Source of the DNA: Lithospermum erythrorhizon
Lineage: Eukaryota; Streptophyta; Magnoliopsida; Boraginales; Boraginaceae
Length of the DNA: 64,000 nt
NCBI GenBank assembly: GCA_019722365.1
Contig: JADFUC010000841.1
Coordinates: 186,001-250,000, forward strand
Reading direction: 5' to 3'
Positions 34,740 through 45,672 of the stretch are shown here, in pieces. The notes below the pieces were generated by a model, which made no database searches, was not told the origin of the DNA, and saw only the letters and a list, made by a program, of their open reading frames with translations. Positions within the stretch are counted from its first letter, which is position 1; every line of letters starts with the position of its first letter. The translations under genes were made by a program, and so were the position numbers.

Positions 34740-35390
34740 CGTTGAATTATTCGATAAATGGGTCAGGCGCCCTGCCGGAAGCGACTAGGAATGACGGTTG
34801 CCCATGTATGTTATTGTCTAATGGGCCAGGTGGAAGCAATGAACCGAACCATATTTATTGGAGTTAATAAAAATCTCTCTCCTCAGCGGGGTGCCCGATG
34901 GTACAAAAGAGGGAATTGGAAAGACGGGGTTACATATGGTCCTATCAAGCGACACCGTCGAACTCGGCAGTGAAACCCCCTTAAACAGTCATGGGTAGAA
35001 TTAGATGTACCCGTTGAGGTTTACTGCGTAATATTAGGCGGTCGGCTATAAGGAAGACAAAATAGCGCCTTAGAGAAAATCTTGGTCGAATTCGATGAAT
35101 TAAAGAATCGAGCAGTCGGATCACGGGAACGCCATGGCGATAATACCGATTTTGTCGAAGGGGTCAGAAGCGAGGCAATTTATGAGGTGAACTGGTGTTA
35201 AGGTGTTGACCAGTCATCCCAAGAATCGTAATAAACTCGATCTAAGTGGGAATGCTTACGAATTAAAGGGAGTCATGGGACTGGAACATGAGGTCGAACT
35301 CTACGGAGGCCCGTCGACCCGCAGCGTGGCATGGGATTTTTCGAGAAGTATTTTTTCTAAAAAGTACTATCTTCCTCTTCTTTTGTAATA
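34740..35390 (+). pseudogene. gypsy integrase remnant
   Basis: Around 34,785-34,870 the frame has the A-H-x-x-x-x-G-Q-V-E-x-x-N-R-T pattern of the integrase core end. A FDELKNRA block follows near 35,089-35,113 and a region matching the C-terminal integrase part near 35,225-35,340. Several frameshifts are present. Confidence 0.65.
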
Positions 35391-35464
35391 GCTAAAGGGC
35401 GAGCCCCGTCATCTGAACAGATATCAACTTATGATCGATAAATGGAAAATTTCATGTTTCATAG
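35391..35464 (+). other. Spacer between integrase and tandem array
   Basis: Short noncoding stretch in the gypsy element. Confidence 0.4.
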
Positions 35465-35745
35465 TAATTAAATAGTTCTAACCATTTCCCCTCGCATGAG
35501 ACGAGGAAGATCTTAAAAAATGACGATGTCATTCAGATTAATTAAATAGTTCTAACTATTTTCCCTCGCACGAGACGAGGAAGATCTTAAAAAATGACGT
35601 GCCGTTGATTAATTAAATAGTCTAACTATTTCCTCTCATATGAGGAGGAAGATCTTTAAAATGACCGTGTCATTCGGATTAATTAAAATAGTTCGACTAT
35701 TTCCCCCAGCGAGCCGAGGAAGTAGTTACAAGTGACAGTCATTTT
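35465..35745 (+). repeat. Four-unit tandem array inside the gypsy element
   Basis: Units start at 35,465, 35,539, 35,610 and 35,680, each TAATTAAATAG or TAATTAAAATAG and about 70-74 bp long. Each holds two small inverted repeats (AAATAGTT/AACTATTT type and CCTCG/CGAGG) and, in the first three, AGATCTT. Tandem arrays at this position are known from Tat-lineage gypsy elements. Confidence 0.85.
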
Positions 35746-36540
35746 AAACTAAGCTTCGGGCATTAGGCTAGAGCGTCTTTAGTCATTATCCATGATGTAA
35801 CCAAGGGATCCCATAAGTGGGGTTTTTTCGGAAAAATCGGAGAAGTAGTTCAAAATCATACATTCGACTAATCATTGAAATTTTCTGGAGGTAATGAATA
35901 AACTAATGACACTACTATTGCGAGGACTTACTAAATAATTTAGTAAACTTCATCACAAAGCAGGGGGCAATAGGGTTAACTGGTACCAGGACCGGATAAT
36001 AATTAAAAGAAATTACGATGATAAGATTGATAAAGAAAAGAGATTGTGAAATTTTAGTTGGAAGTGAGGATAAGTGCGTTCCGTTACTAAGCAAAGTTAC
36101 CACAGTAATGGCACAAGCTGGTCGGACTGATGCAGTAATCATTAACAGTATTACCCAAAATTCGGGTCACATACAAATACTACAAAGAATCTGAACTATT
36201 ACGCATCTTCGCGTCCACCGCCACCGAGCATCAGTATCTACTCATCGGCCTTGGCGTCCCTGTCGTCGTTTTTGGGGATATCGTCCAAAAAACTCCACTA
36301 CATGTCATCCCCGACCCGAAACATATTCTTGGAAGTGAGATGATATACCGGAAAGTCGAAAACACTTTTGACAAAATCACTAAGAAAATTACCGGTGTTC
36401 CACTGGCTTGACTCGGCGTCTTTCCGACTTACTCCCGCCCAAAGATGTAAGCGGCCGAGGTAGCGGGAATTCTGCGAAAGGCGGTGTTGAGGATTTTCAT
36501 ACCAACCAATGGCAACCGTCGATGGGATCGGTCTCCGATA
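35746..36540. other. Unassigned gypsy 3' region
   Basis: No clear ORF. CG-rich stretches near 36,200-36,480 look like decayed coding DNA on one strand, probably the end of the antisense ORF region. Confidence 0.3.
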
Positions 36541-36549
36541 TGAATCGTC

Positions 36550-37467
36550 TTACCGAAAATCGGTTGCCACTGCAGAATTATCCTTAAGGATGTCCATTTC
36601 GAGACTTAAGCTTCCCACTTGAAGCGGCGTTGTCAGAATAAACCTCGGCATGAAGGAGAATAAATCACACATTCCACAATATGGCTTTTCCTTCTCGGCG
36701 AGGCGGAGTCTCTCTACTGTACAATCCTCGCATGAATTTCTGCCCATAGAAAACTTTCTCACTCTTCCAAACTCCTTATTGATCCTCGTAGATTATTACT
36801 TGAAGAGGCAATCGCTTAGGCGACTGCTGAAAGGAGAAAAAATGATCGATGCTTGACCAAATAAATAAAAGAAAGGTGTATAGAAATGAAGAAATCTTTT
36901 CCCCGATTGATAATGGAAGCCAGCGGTGGTGGCGAGTGGGAGATTGAACCTTCTTCGCTCAAGCACAGTGCTTAGCGTCGGTTCTTGACATATCGCGACT
37001 AAAAGAGTGGACTGGCCGAGAGATAGAATCGGCGGTCGCTCGACCACAAAGAATACGTAGGAGTGTGAAATATCGATTAATCCATTCTTGTACACTCCCT
37101 CGAATGGAATTAACAAAACCCACAGAGGATCGGGTGAGCGATGAGGGGAATTAACTGCTGATGAGGTTTCCCGAGTACCGTATGCGTTGAGCAGGCGGGA
37201 ATCGAGAGGCTCTTTTGAGAGCCTGCGCGTCGAGAACTCGAGTACCGGAGGCTTCGGGAGCCTTGAATGGAAATCGCTCCTGCTGGCTGCGCCGCTTTGG
37301 CGATAAGGGGGCCCGATAGGGGGGCCTCAGGCCCGTGACTTGTTGCGTCAAAGGAGGCCCACGTCTTATCATTTTTGTAGTTTCTTGGCAGGGGATAAAG
37401 GCGTGCAAAACTTGGAAGGGAAGCGATTTATCTGGCCAAATGGAAATATTGTTAGCATGAATAAAAG

Positions 37468-37557
<90 letters not shown>

Positions 37558-37750
37558 TTACGAAAGAGCAGTTATGATCGAACCTGGGTCGTATCGGGGA
37601 AATGGTTGGGTCCTTTACCTGAGCACCTTTAATGACCATATCGAGGTGCAGAAAGTCTTTAAAGGGAAGAGGTTTGGGAGAGAGTCGTCGACCCTGACAG
37701 GCATTCGTCGTTGAGGCGTCGTCGGACTTCGAGGTGGTGTAGTTCATCTG
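36550..37750 (-). pseudogene. Possible antisense ORF of the gypsy element
   Basis: Minus-strand frames 37,747-37,151, 37,116-36,796 and 36,762-36,550 could form one broken gene. The middle part (IPFEGVYKNGLIDIS, then FHYQSGKRFLHFYTPFF) resembles the plant 'putative gypsy type transposon' family (Transposase_28), which in Tat elements lies antisense between integrase and the 3' LTR. The match is from memory and short. A (TA)n run at 37,469-37,555 interrupts it. Confidence 0.4.
37469..37555. repeat. (TA)n microsatellite inside the gypsy element
   Basis: About 43 TA units, flanked by AAAAGC on the left and GCTTA on the right. It explains the artificial (IY)n open frames on both strands. Confidence 0.95.
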
Positions 37751-38967
37751 GCGGGTGGGAGCGTAGTCTAGGAAAATGCGTCACCATGAGAACCTATGCC
37801 GCCTGGGTAGATGCCGCCGTCGGCTTCTCGGAACAGACCATATTCTTAAATCCCGATTAGCACATGTATGAAAGTAGAGACGGGGACCGCTTTATGGATA
37901 GCGTTGAAAATCTCCGAAGAGATTCTGTGGGCACCATACGGCAGAGCAAGCATGGCTTGGTATATTTGTTACCCAGGCAGAAGGAACCCGGTGTAGGGAG
38001 CACGGTAGAAAGTAGAAGGGAGTTGACGAAGGCGACTACTGTTGACAGCAGCCCGTGGTTAAAACTCCCGAGAATACGGGTATATCCTTAACTTCCAAAG
38101 GCATTCGAGTCTGCCTTGAGGGGAACTTCGCATTTACCTTGGATGAATGGAGTAGTGGTCACGGAGATGGAGAAGATGACTCTTATGACACGATCTTTAT
38201 TGTTACCTTCTGAAACCCTGAAGTGCGAGAATCCACCGCCCGTGGATCGTTAGCAGTGACTTCACCGATACCGGCTCCCGCGAGTAACTTGGGATATCTT
38301 CGACCTTTTGGGCTTTCTATCCGGCCTAAGCCCTTGGTACACTCCGTTTGAGCAGAGGATTTTTAACTCTTGTGACTGGGTTGGTTCCGTCGAGCGTTGG
38401 CGGCAAAAACCTGCACTAACCGTACTCCCCAGGGGTTCCCACCAGTATGCTGTTTGGAAGTCGAACCTGCAGCATTATCCTACGTAAATCGGGGAATCGG
38501 GAAATGAAGATGCGTCTAGGCAGAATAATATACGAGGATTAGAGGTGCTTGGAAGAGGATCGAACCACAAAAGATGCGACCAGTGAGGAAGCCATAAGTC
38601 TATGATACGTACCTCGTGAAGTTCTACTCTGATGCACATGGGTAGGGGCGATTTCTTGAGAATCTTGCCATTTAGGAGATAGTTAAGGTAAGAGAATACG
38701 AGAGGAAGTAGGGTTGATTTTAACATACTAAGAGAGAGAAGAGAGTGGTGAAAAGGGCAGAAATGAGAAGGTTTGGAGAAAATGAAAATTTAAGCGAGAA
38801 GAAAGAAGAATACCTTTTATGGGAGAAGAGAGAGGGAGATACGGTTTGTCTTGGGAATTTGGAGGCAAAAGTGATGGGATTAGGTGTTTAATGAACCTAT
38901 TTAATACCAAATATTCCTGCACCATTTCAAAAAATGGCGTATGATTATTGAGAATCATTAAGGAAAT
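37751..38967. other. gypsy 3' noncoding region
   Basis: No readable domain. On the minus strand 38,730-38,870 is a long pyrimidine-rich tract (CTTCTC, CTTTTC, TCTCTC words) like a plant 5' leader, which would fit an antisense transcript starting near the 3' LTR. A short purine tract (ATTAAGGAAA) just before the 3' LTR may be the polypurine tract. Confidence 0.35.
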
Positions 38968-39460
38968 TGATATAAATAAGAGTTCCTATTGGGACTGATA
39001 TCGAGCTGATAGGAAAAGAGGACATTAAAAAGAGCCTTTTTGTCCCCTTTTGAGGATATTTCTCAGAGTCAAGGGAATAACACGTGTCACCGTCTCGCTT
39101 GAGAAAAAGACCTTTGATGTTTCTATAAATACCCGCCGTTTATTCCTTTGAAGGTAATATTTTTTTATACGATTATTCTCTTATAAGTTCTAACTTTCAT
39201 CGGTTGCGATCGACTTGATCGTGCTTTGGAGTACCGGGCTTGGCGTCGAGACACCGGCGTCGTGGAATCAAGTTATTCAATAAACCGAGAGTCGATTACC
39301 GGGGCGAGTGCATTGGGAGGGGGCGACAGGCCATAGATCCGCGCGATCCGTCCAAAAGAAGCTGTCGAGGCCTGGCGTAGATTTCGATGGGCGGTACGAC
39401 ATCGGAGACCTAGCCCAAGCAGTAGAACTAAGGGGATATAGATGCTTGAGAGATAGAGGT
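38968..39460 (+). repeat. 3' LTR of the gypsy element
   Basis: Homologous to 30,293-30,749 over its length. It has a TATA-like TATAAATACCCGCC at 39,124-39,137. It is longer than the 5' LTR by indels. Confidence 0.8.
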
Positions 39461-40519
39461 GACCTCGCGAGCGAATAGGGCCTCGCCCGAAATCAACCAA
39501 CGAGACGGCGTTTGATATGTAATGTTTGTGAACAAAGCGAGGAATATGATCTTTGAGGTTGCGATGATCAAGATTAAAACTCACTCTCTTTCATCAATAT
39601 GGATCTCCATGGATGGGACATCGATTAAGGCATAGTATGTGCCATACCTTATCTAGAATTAGGCATGTTGACTCGTTTGAGTTCGATAAGCTTGTCAAAA
39701 ATATTATACCTAACTAGGAAATATGTGTATGTTGGCATGGATGCTACATTGGTTGGGTGTTAAATCGGCGTCACAATGAGCCTATGGAGGCGCAGCCGAG
39801 TGAGGTGTCTGCCAGAGATTTGTTGGAGGTGAATCTAAGGGCCCAGAGCCAGGTGTGCGTCGACAACAGCCATCACCCCTAGTTAGGTTCAGGCAATGAC
39901 TCACCGTGCTGCGTTAAATTACAAGCATTATAACAGTGGGCTTGGGCCTCTTATGACACGTCTGCACTTCTCGGTGTCATTTAAATGAAGACAAATATAG
40001 TGATAAAACACATAGTGGTAAAACTTCTTTTGTTAAGTGCAGCTTTATTAAATGCGTGTTGTACTTTAATTACATTTATTATGTTTCCATAAAAGTTATG
40101 TCAGGCGTTAACTACACTTTAGCTTAAATCGAGGAATCACCGAGCATGGCGCGTTTAGGTGATAGGTAAATGTTTATGCATTATTGAACCTTTTGGTTGA
40201 TTCTTTCATTGTGGTTTTCATGGGGCCCAGCGCGTCGTCGGTTGAGACAGCGTGATCTACGACTACTAGGCAGCAGCTACTCGTTCCTTTACTTATTAAT
40301 TATGTCTATCGCCCCGAGGACCAAATCGATGTATGTATTTTGGTGTAGGGAAACACGTCAACTTTTGAGCGATGCGTGTCGACTCTGCAACGTCCGTATT
40401 TAATCCTACGTCCGTATTTAATCTACGTTCTTAAGAAGACCACCATTGCATGCTGTGTGTTGATACAACCGCTCATCTTGAGTGAAAGAGGTTTCCATGA
40501 GATCTCGTACTCTTGCCAC
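39461..40519. other. Unclassified DNA between two retrotransposons
   Basis: No gene visible. A small tandem duplication of CGTCCGTATTTAATC lies at 40,391-40,425. The frame 40,197-40,403 has no known homolog. Confidence 0.35.
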
Positions 40520-40737
40520 TGTTGAATGCATTAAAACAATGTTATAGACACGATTTATTATCTACATGATTCTTAACGCCTTGATGGTGTGAGTTCAATA
40601 TATTTATAATGATTGATATACACTGACTTGTATAATAAGTTATTCATACACTGACTTGTACAATAAGTTATTCATACACTTGACTTGAGGAAACTTCGAA
40701 ATAATACGCTTTATACCTGACTCACTTTCGATACTCA
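40520..40737 (-). repeat. 3' LTR of the minus-strand copia
   Basis: Begins TGTTGAATGCATT on the + strand and shares AAAACAATGTTATAGAC, TTATTATCT, ATAATAAGTTATTCATAC and ACTTGACTTGAG with the right LTR. Confidence 0.75.
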
Positions 40738-40789
40738 CGCCATGAAATTTGAAGTCGCTTTAGGCAGGCAAGAATGAAGCTTGTCATAA

Positions 40790-41211
40790 AACTTGGAAGC
40801 GAACATGGGATAATGGTTTGGTGAGAATATCCGCTAACTGATCTTTAGTAGAAATAAATTGAACCGTAATCTCCTTCGTGCGACTTTTTCATGAAACAAT
40901 GAAGCCGATTTCGATATGTTTAGTGCGGCATGGAAAGAAAACCGTATTAGCGGAAAGGAATGTGGCACCCAAATTATCACACCATAATGTGGAGGTTTAG
41001 GGGACGAAACATGAAGGTCCTGACGAGAGTACATCGGCCAAGTTAGCTTCCAGTTGCACAATTTGCCAATCTTTTGTGTACTCGGGAATTTCGATGAAGG
41101 GAAGCGAGCGGCAGGTCTTTTGTTTCTTAGATTGCCAAGAAACCAAGTTAGAATAAAATAGATTAAATAACCACCCGGTGGATCGTCGATCGCTCGAGGA
41201 ACTTGACCCAA
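40790..41211 (-). pseudogene. copia RNase H remnant (minus strand)
   Basis: The minus-strand frame 41,211-40,834 contains, in order, blocks resembling the copia end region: YLI-x-F, SSKF in place of SSAEAEY, a [10 protein letters not shown] block, and HEKVARR near the end. The match to copia RNase H is clear in order and spacing, but conserved residues are lost by frameshifts. Confidence 0.65.
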
Positions 41212-41299
41212 TGCATGATCCTTAAGGCTTGAAGAGAGGAAATCCGTGAATGGAGACAGGACTGAACTGAGATCAAGTGTAGACTTGACATACCCGAAG

Positions 41300-42250
41300 A
41301 AATCATTTCACCGGCAGAATATGCCGCTTTGAGGATGTATGTCTTGCGACATCACAGTGTTCACATTGAAAGAGATCCGGATGAGTGAAAGAGAGAATCT
41401 TGGAAGGCCCAGGCGGTTGTGGCTTCGGATGGATTAGGGCTGGTCGAGGAGATTGTAAGCGGACGGTGTGGTATATAAGGGGCGTAGAGGAAGGCTTGCG
41501 TGAGAGCATGTTTCCACTTGCTTAGAATATCAGTATATATATTAGTGAAAACAAGCTGCCGTCAGTCGGCGTAATAGCACCGATACCCAAGGAAAAAATT
41601 GGGGTCCTTGGTCGGCAATGGCGAGCGAGGCGGCAATAAAACGAAGCGACTTTGGAGCGATTACCCGTAGCAATATATCGTCGTAAACCGGCATAATCAG
41701 CGAATACACGAGAAAGTGCAAGCAGCGAGGAATCCGACTGGATTGCGAGAATCCATAAGTGAGTAAGAAATCACAATAGCGAAAACTGACGAGAACTGTT
41801 TAAGGGCCATAGAGACGTATAGAAGCATACGTAGTGAGGAAAATGTATATCGGCAAACGAGGACCGTCGTGTACAGTTTAGGTTAGTGATCCGTATGAAA
41901 GCATTTTAAATATCCTTGCGAATAGACCGGCCATTGAAGCGCATCTAAAGATAAAAATACTCCGAATAGTAGTAGTTTTAATAACAAGACTAAAAGTTTA
42001 GAATCGAGACACTTAAACGATGGTTACACTTTAGCGTGACTAACACTGGCAGCCTTATTTATGTTACCATCGAGTCTCTTTTTAACCGATATACCAATGA
42101 CAAACCAACTTGACATTCATTGATGGATTTTTAGGAGACGAGCTCCGGAGTTTGAGTGCGATACCGTGGCATTGATTTAAATCACCAGCATTCTTGTAGC
42201 GCCCTTGAAGGACATTTGTTGAAAAACTGCAAAAAATTCAATAGGGTTGG
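41300..42250 (-). pseudogene. copia reverse transcriptase remnant (minus strand)
   Basis: On the minus strand 41,687-41,671 reads TTTACGACGATATATTG, whose frame gives Y-D-D-I-L, the copia RT catalytic box with one residue lost. A block like LGI follows near 41,605. The rest is hard to read. Confidence 0.5.
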
Positions 42251-42297
42251 ATTCGACATGTCTGACATTATTGAGCGTGAGGTGCGAGGACATGCGT

Positions 42298-42561
42298 TTA
42301 CAGGAAGGTTTGGGTGGGGGCTAGAGTCATTGGATGAAAGAGGCGTGGCGAGGAGAGAAGACGAGATGTCGGGAATTTGAATAGGAGAGGAGTAGGTGGT
42401 GGCCGATTAGTGGTGGCCAGCGGGGTTGGCTGTCGGGGGTAGAGGAGAGGAAGTGGTGGCGGGCGGTGGGGAGTAAGGTGAGGCAGTGCAGCCCAATTGC
42501 TTGAGGAGATGGGGAAGAATCGAGCCATGGGACACGGGGGTGGGAGTTCAGTCCTTGACAA
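42298..42561 (-). pseudogene. Proline-rich linker of the copia pol (minus strand)
   Basis: The minus-strand frame is Pro/Leu/Ser-rich (PHRPPPLPLLYPRQPTPLA) and sits between the integrase and RT regions, as the variable linker does in copia elements. Confidence 0.4.
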
Positions 42562-43800
42562 AAATACTCGAACTAATGCAAGCGGGATGCCGTGCAGGGG
42601 GGAAGGGAGGGGGGTGGAGTATGCTTGGGAAAATTATTTTCAAAAAATTTAACAAACTTAGCAATGTATAAGCGATGATTATCAAGAGATAAACACCGAT
42701 ATCCATTATGCAAGAACTATAGCCTAGAAAATGCATGGAATTGAGCAGGCGAAAACTTGTGTCGATTATATGGTAAATAAGGATGCTTCTTGACGAAACT
42801 GCTTAAAGCCACGATTAATGCAGCGCTGTATGATAACTCGAGCGAGGGGGATATATGTTGGTTACTTGAGGTGGGGGAGGCGATTAATAATATATACCGA
42901 AGTGTCGAGCGTATTGCGATAAGTTAAATTAAGATTACCATGAGCTAAGCGTTATAAGACCCGTATCAACTTGATATGGCGATGGCGGCCTTCGACTCGA
43001 CCCTTGCGTGAGTGTGAGGACCGCGATACTCGGTAAGAATGCGTATACGCGAAAGAAGTTGTGACACGACGAAATTCCCCATGATCCGTTTGAATACTTA
43101 ATTATTTTAGAATTAAATTGACACTCAATAACCAAAACTTGAAATTCCTCGCATTAATAGCATCCAATTTATTAGCCAATGGCTAAATCCATATATATCG
43201 TGAATAATCATCTACAAAAATAATAAAGTATCGATTACCTAAATTATGGATACATTGGGGCTGGACCCCAAGTGAGGAAAACAAAAGCTCGAGAAGGGCG
43301 AGAACTTCTTTATTATTTAAATGGAGAGGAAATTTTGTTAGTTTGCCCGTAGGACGGAGACGTACATGACTCGGCAGTTAAAACTGACGATAGAATTTTT
43401 ATTTAAAGTAGGACTCGGCAAATTCAAAATACGATCGTAAGGTATGGCTTTAGCACTTATGGTGCCATGCGAACTAGAGAACAGAGGACATCGCGTGAGG
43501 AGCTAAAACTGCGGGAGGCGTAGGCAGAGAATAAGTTCCGCTGGTGCCCAGTCCGTAAGTAGCGGTAAATCTGGATTACACGATCTTAACAGCAAAATAA
43601 GAGGGATGAAACTCAAAATATGCCGTTCTTGACCCAAAGAAATTTTGAGCAGGATAATAAGAGTTCGGGAGCATTAGGGCATGAAAGTATTATGTAAAAA
43701 TAGTGGGCGCGAAGGAGGAGAAGATAAGCAACGGTACACGTATTATGAATATTTAAATCTTGTTGCTACTGGGCACGATCGGGACCATGATAAGGTTCAG
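42562..43800 (-). pseudogene. copia integrase region (minus strand), unreadable
   Basis: Assigned by position between the protease/gag remnant and the linker. I cannot read the H-H-C-C zinc motif or the D-D-E core. No long open frame exists on either strand. Confidence 0.35.
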
Positions 43801-43821
43801 GATCTTTGAAGAGAGGCAATA

Positions 43822-45095
43822 TCAGGTGTAATGTAGTGCGAGGCACTTAGTGTCGGGGATCCAGTCTTTGACGATGGTTTCGACTAAGGAAAGTCGCGGG
43901 TGGTGAGTCGTGAGGGGTGATCGAAGCTGACATAGGATGGAAGATGTTAAGAGGCGGTAGGAGATGCGTAGAAAGGCGAGGGAAGCGGCGGCGTTGCGTC
44001 TCGGGCCTTTCATTAGATGCATGGTGGACTCGCATATGAAACATCGTCTAGGCCAGAATTTGAGGAGGAAGGAGACGAGCGCCCGGCCCGGAAGAATGAA
44101 CGCGGCGTGTGCGACCAGCGAGGATCGGCCTGCGCCGTGGCGATGAGAAAGACACGAGTAGCGTATTGAGCGATCGATTGGAGTGGGTAAAGACCACGGT
44201 TGGGGCGAATAATAAGTGTACGGGTTCACAAATTCATGAGTGCCAAGATAATTTTGTAGTTCCTCAGCTTGACACTTCGCCGAACCTTGAGAATAAACCA
44301 TAGATTTTAAATCCTTAAACTTCGTCTTCGATCCACGAAGTATATAAATGAAGCGTTTCATGAGGCGGTTCTTTGATATTCTTGAGAATCATATATAGAT
44401 TTGGCAGATTGAGGTACTCGATGATAGTCATATTATTGTGTGAGACGATTAATTTATCTTGAAGTGCTGAGATGTAATTTGAGAGAAGAGGGATTAGCGA
44501 GGAAGCGACATACTTGACCTCCCGAATAGCACGAGATGATTGTTTTCCAACGGAAAGAGGCAAAGTCTCATCGGACATAGAATAAATCGAGAGGCTTCAT
44601 GATGAGTTTTCGTAACCCTGTATATGCCGGATTGAGAGTGAAAAATAACCGGGAAGCATCTGAGAATGAGGCAGGGGGACATGGAATAGAACCCGTCACA
44701 TAGCCCAGAGATCGTGGCATGAGGAAGGGCTAGTTGGGTATACTTGATGAAAGGTGATTGAGTATTAGTCAATTTAGTTGAGATATAGTGGTGGCGTAGT
44801 TGAGTTGGGTGAAAGGTGGTGGTGGTGGAGGGTGAGGGAGATTGCAGGGATGAAGGAGGGAGTAGCGAGTGAAGTTGATATGGGGGCAGTGGCATAGATG
44901 AATTGATCGGCAGTGATGGTATAATACTGTAAGGAAAACGTTGAAGGGATGTGGGGATAGTAGGAGGTGGCATATGGAGAATAGGTAAAGTAGTAGTCCT
45001 AGGCACTGGTGGTGAGGAGGGAATAACCATCGGTGGGAAGCGGGTAGAAATAGTAGGGGTTGGCGATGGGTAAATCGGTGGAGTAGGGCAGATGC
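43822..45095 (-). pseudogene. copia gag remnant with CCHC knuckle (minus strand)
   Basis: Minus-strand frame 45,120-44,494 starts with a Pro/Ser/Thr-rich stretch, then KLTNTQSPFIKYTQ, the start of the copia UBN2-type gag, followed by a G-F-x-S-M-S-P-C-like block. Frame 44,361-43,822 has a CFIC pair (zinc knuckle) and then a D-W-I-P-D-T block near 43,860 that marks the protease start. Frameshifts separate the blocks. Confidence 0.6.
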
Positions 45096-45102
45096 GATAC
45101 CA
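45096..45102 (-). other. Primer-binding site of the copia element
   Basis: The minus strand reads TGGTATC directly after the LTR, the start of the initiator-tRNA-Met site TGGTATCAGAGC. The rest (GCATCT) is diverged. Confidence 0.55.
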
Positions 45103-45310
45103 TATTGAATCGTAAAACAATGTTATAGACCTGATTTATTATCTGTGATTCTCAGCGCCTTGATAGTGTAGGTTCGATATATTTATAATTGATATCTATT
45201 TACTTTGTATAATAAGTTATTCATACAGCGGTTATCTGATAAGTTCAAATACTTGACTTGAGAAACTTAGAAAATAATACACCCCATACGACTACTTCCG
45301 ATACCGCTTT
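45103..45310 (-). repeat. 5' LTR of the minus-strand copia
   Basis: Starts TATTGAATCG on the + strand against TGTTGAATGC in the other LTR. It shares the same inner blocks. The right boundary near 45,310 is approximate. Confidence 0.7.
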
Positions 45311-45672
45311 GATGCTTTCCTTGAATTAGATGTTGCATGGCGTGATTTGAGGAGAGATATGTGTATAGATGACCACTTGAACTATTTTTTGAGTGATAGA
45401 AATATAATATTCTCTCTGCTATGATACCGTATCGCGTGACATAATGTATGTGACGGAATCGAATTTATGCGACACGCGATCTCGTTGACAAAATCAGTTG
45501 ACCCAGCCAGTTTAGCGACCTCGTTGTTTTGCTCTCCCGTAGGCTCGGATCTGACTCAAAACTGGCTAAATGCAGTTTTATAATTTCTTTTGTAATGTTT
45601 TTCATTTTACAATACAAGATAAATATTCCCTCCACTTAAAACATAACTATTTTTATAATGATGCATCATTAT
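45311..45672. other. Spacer between copia and CACTA elements
   Basis: No gene. A Stowaway-like end (ATTCCCTCCACTTAAAACAT near 45,626) suggests a truncated MITE. Confidence 0.35.

Larger units (their letters stand above)
30293..39460 (+). mobile_element. Degenerate Ty3/gypsy LTR retrotransposon (probable Tat/Athila type)
   Basis: Two related LTRs (30,293-30,749 and 38,968-39,460) enclose gag, protease, RT, RNase H and integrase remnants in the gypsy order on the + strand. A tandem array and a possible antisense ORF lie between integrase and the 3' LTR. A primer-binding site like that of Tat/Athila elements (tRNA-Asp type) follows the 5' LTR. All reading frames are broken by frequent small indels. 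The two LTRs are clearly diverged, so insertion was not recent. Confidence 0.8.
40520..45310 (-). mobile_element. Degenerate Ty1/copia retrotransposon on the minus strand
   Basis: Matching LTRs lie at 40,520-40,737 and 45,103-45,310. Read on the minus strand, the order is 5' LTR, primer-binding site (45,102-45,096), proline-rich gag, CCHC region, protease start, integrase region, proline-rich linker, RT, RNase H, 3' LTR. All frames are broken. At about 4.8 kb the length is normal for plant copia elements. Confidence 0.75.

Noticed and set aside
37151..37747. Long frames rich in alternating Ile-Tyr on both strands
   Set aside because: They are translation of the (TA)n microsatellite at 37,469-37,555. 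The flanking parts may belong to a broken antisense ORF, but the IY run is not protein-coding evidence.
44494..45120. 208-codon proline-rich minus-strand frame as an independent host gene
   Set aside because: It lies directly after the copia primer-binding site and continues with a gag start, so it is element sequence.
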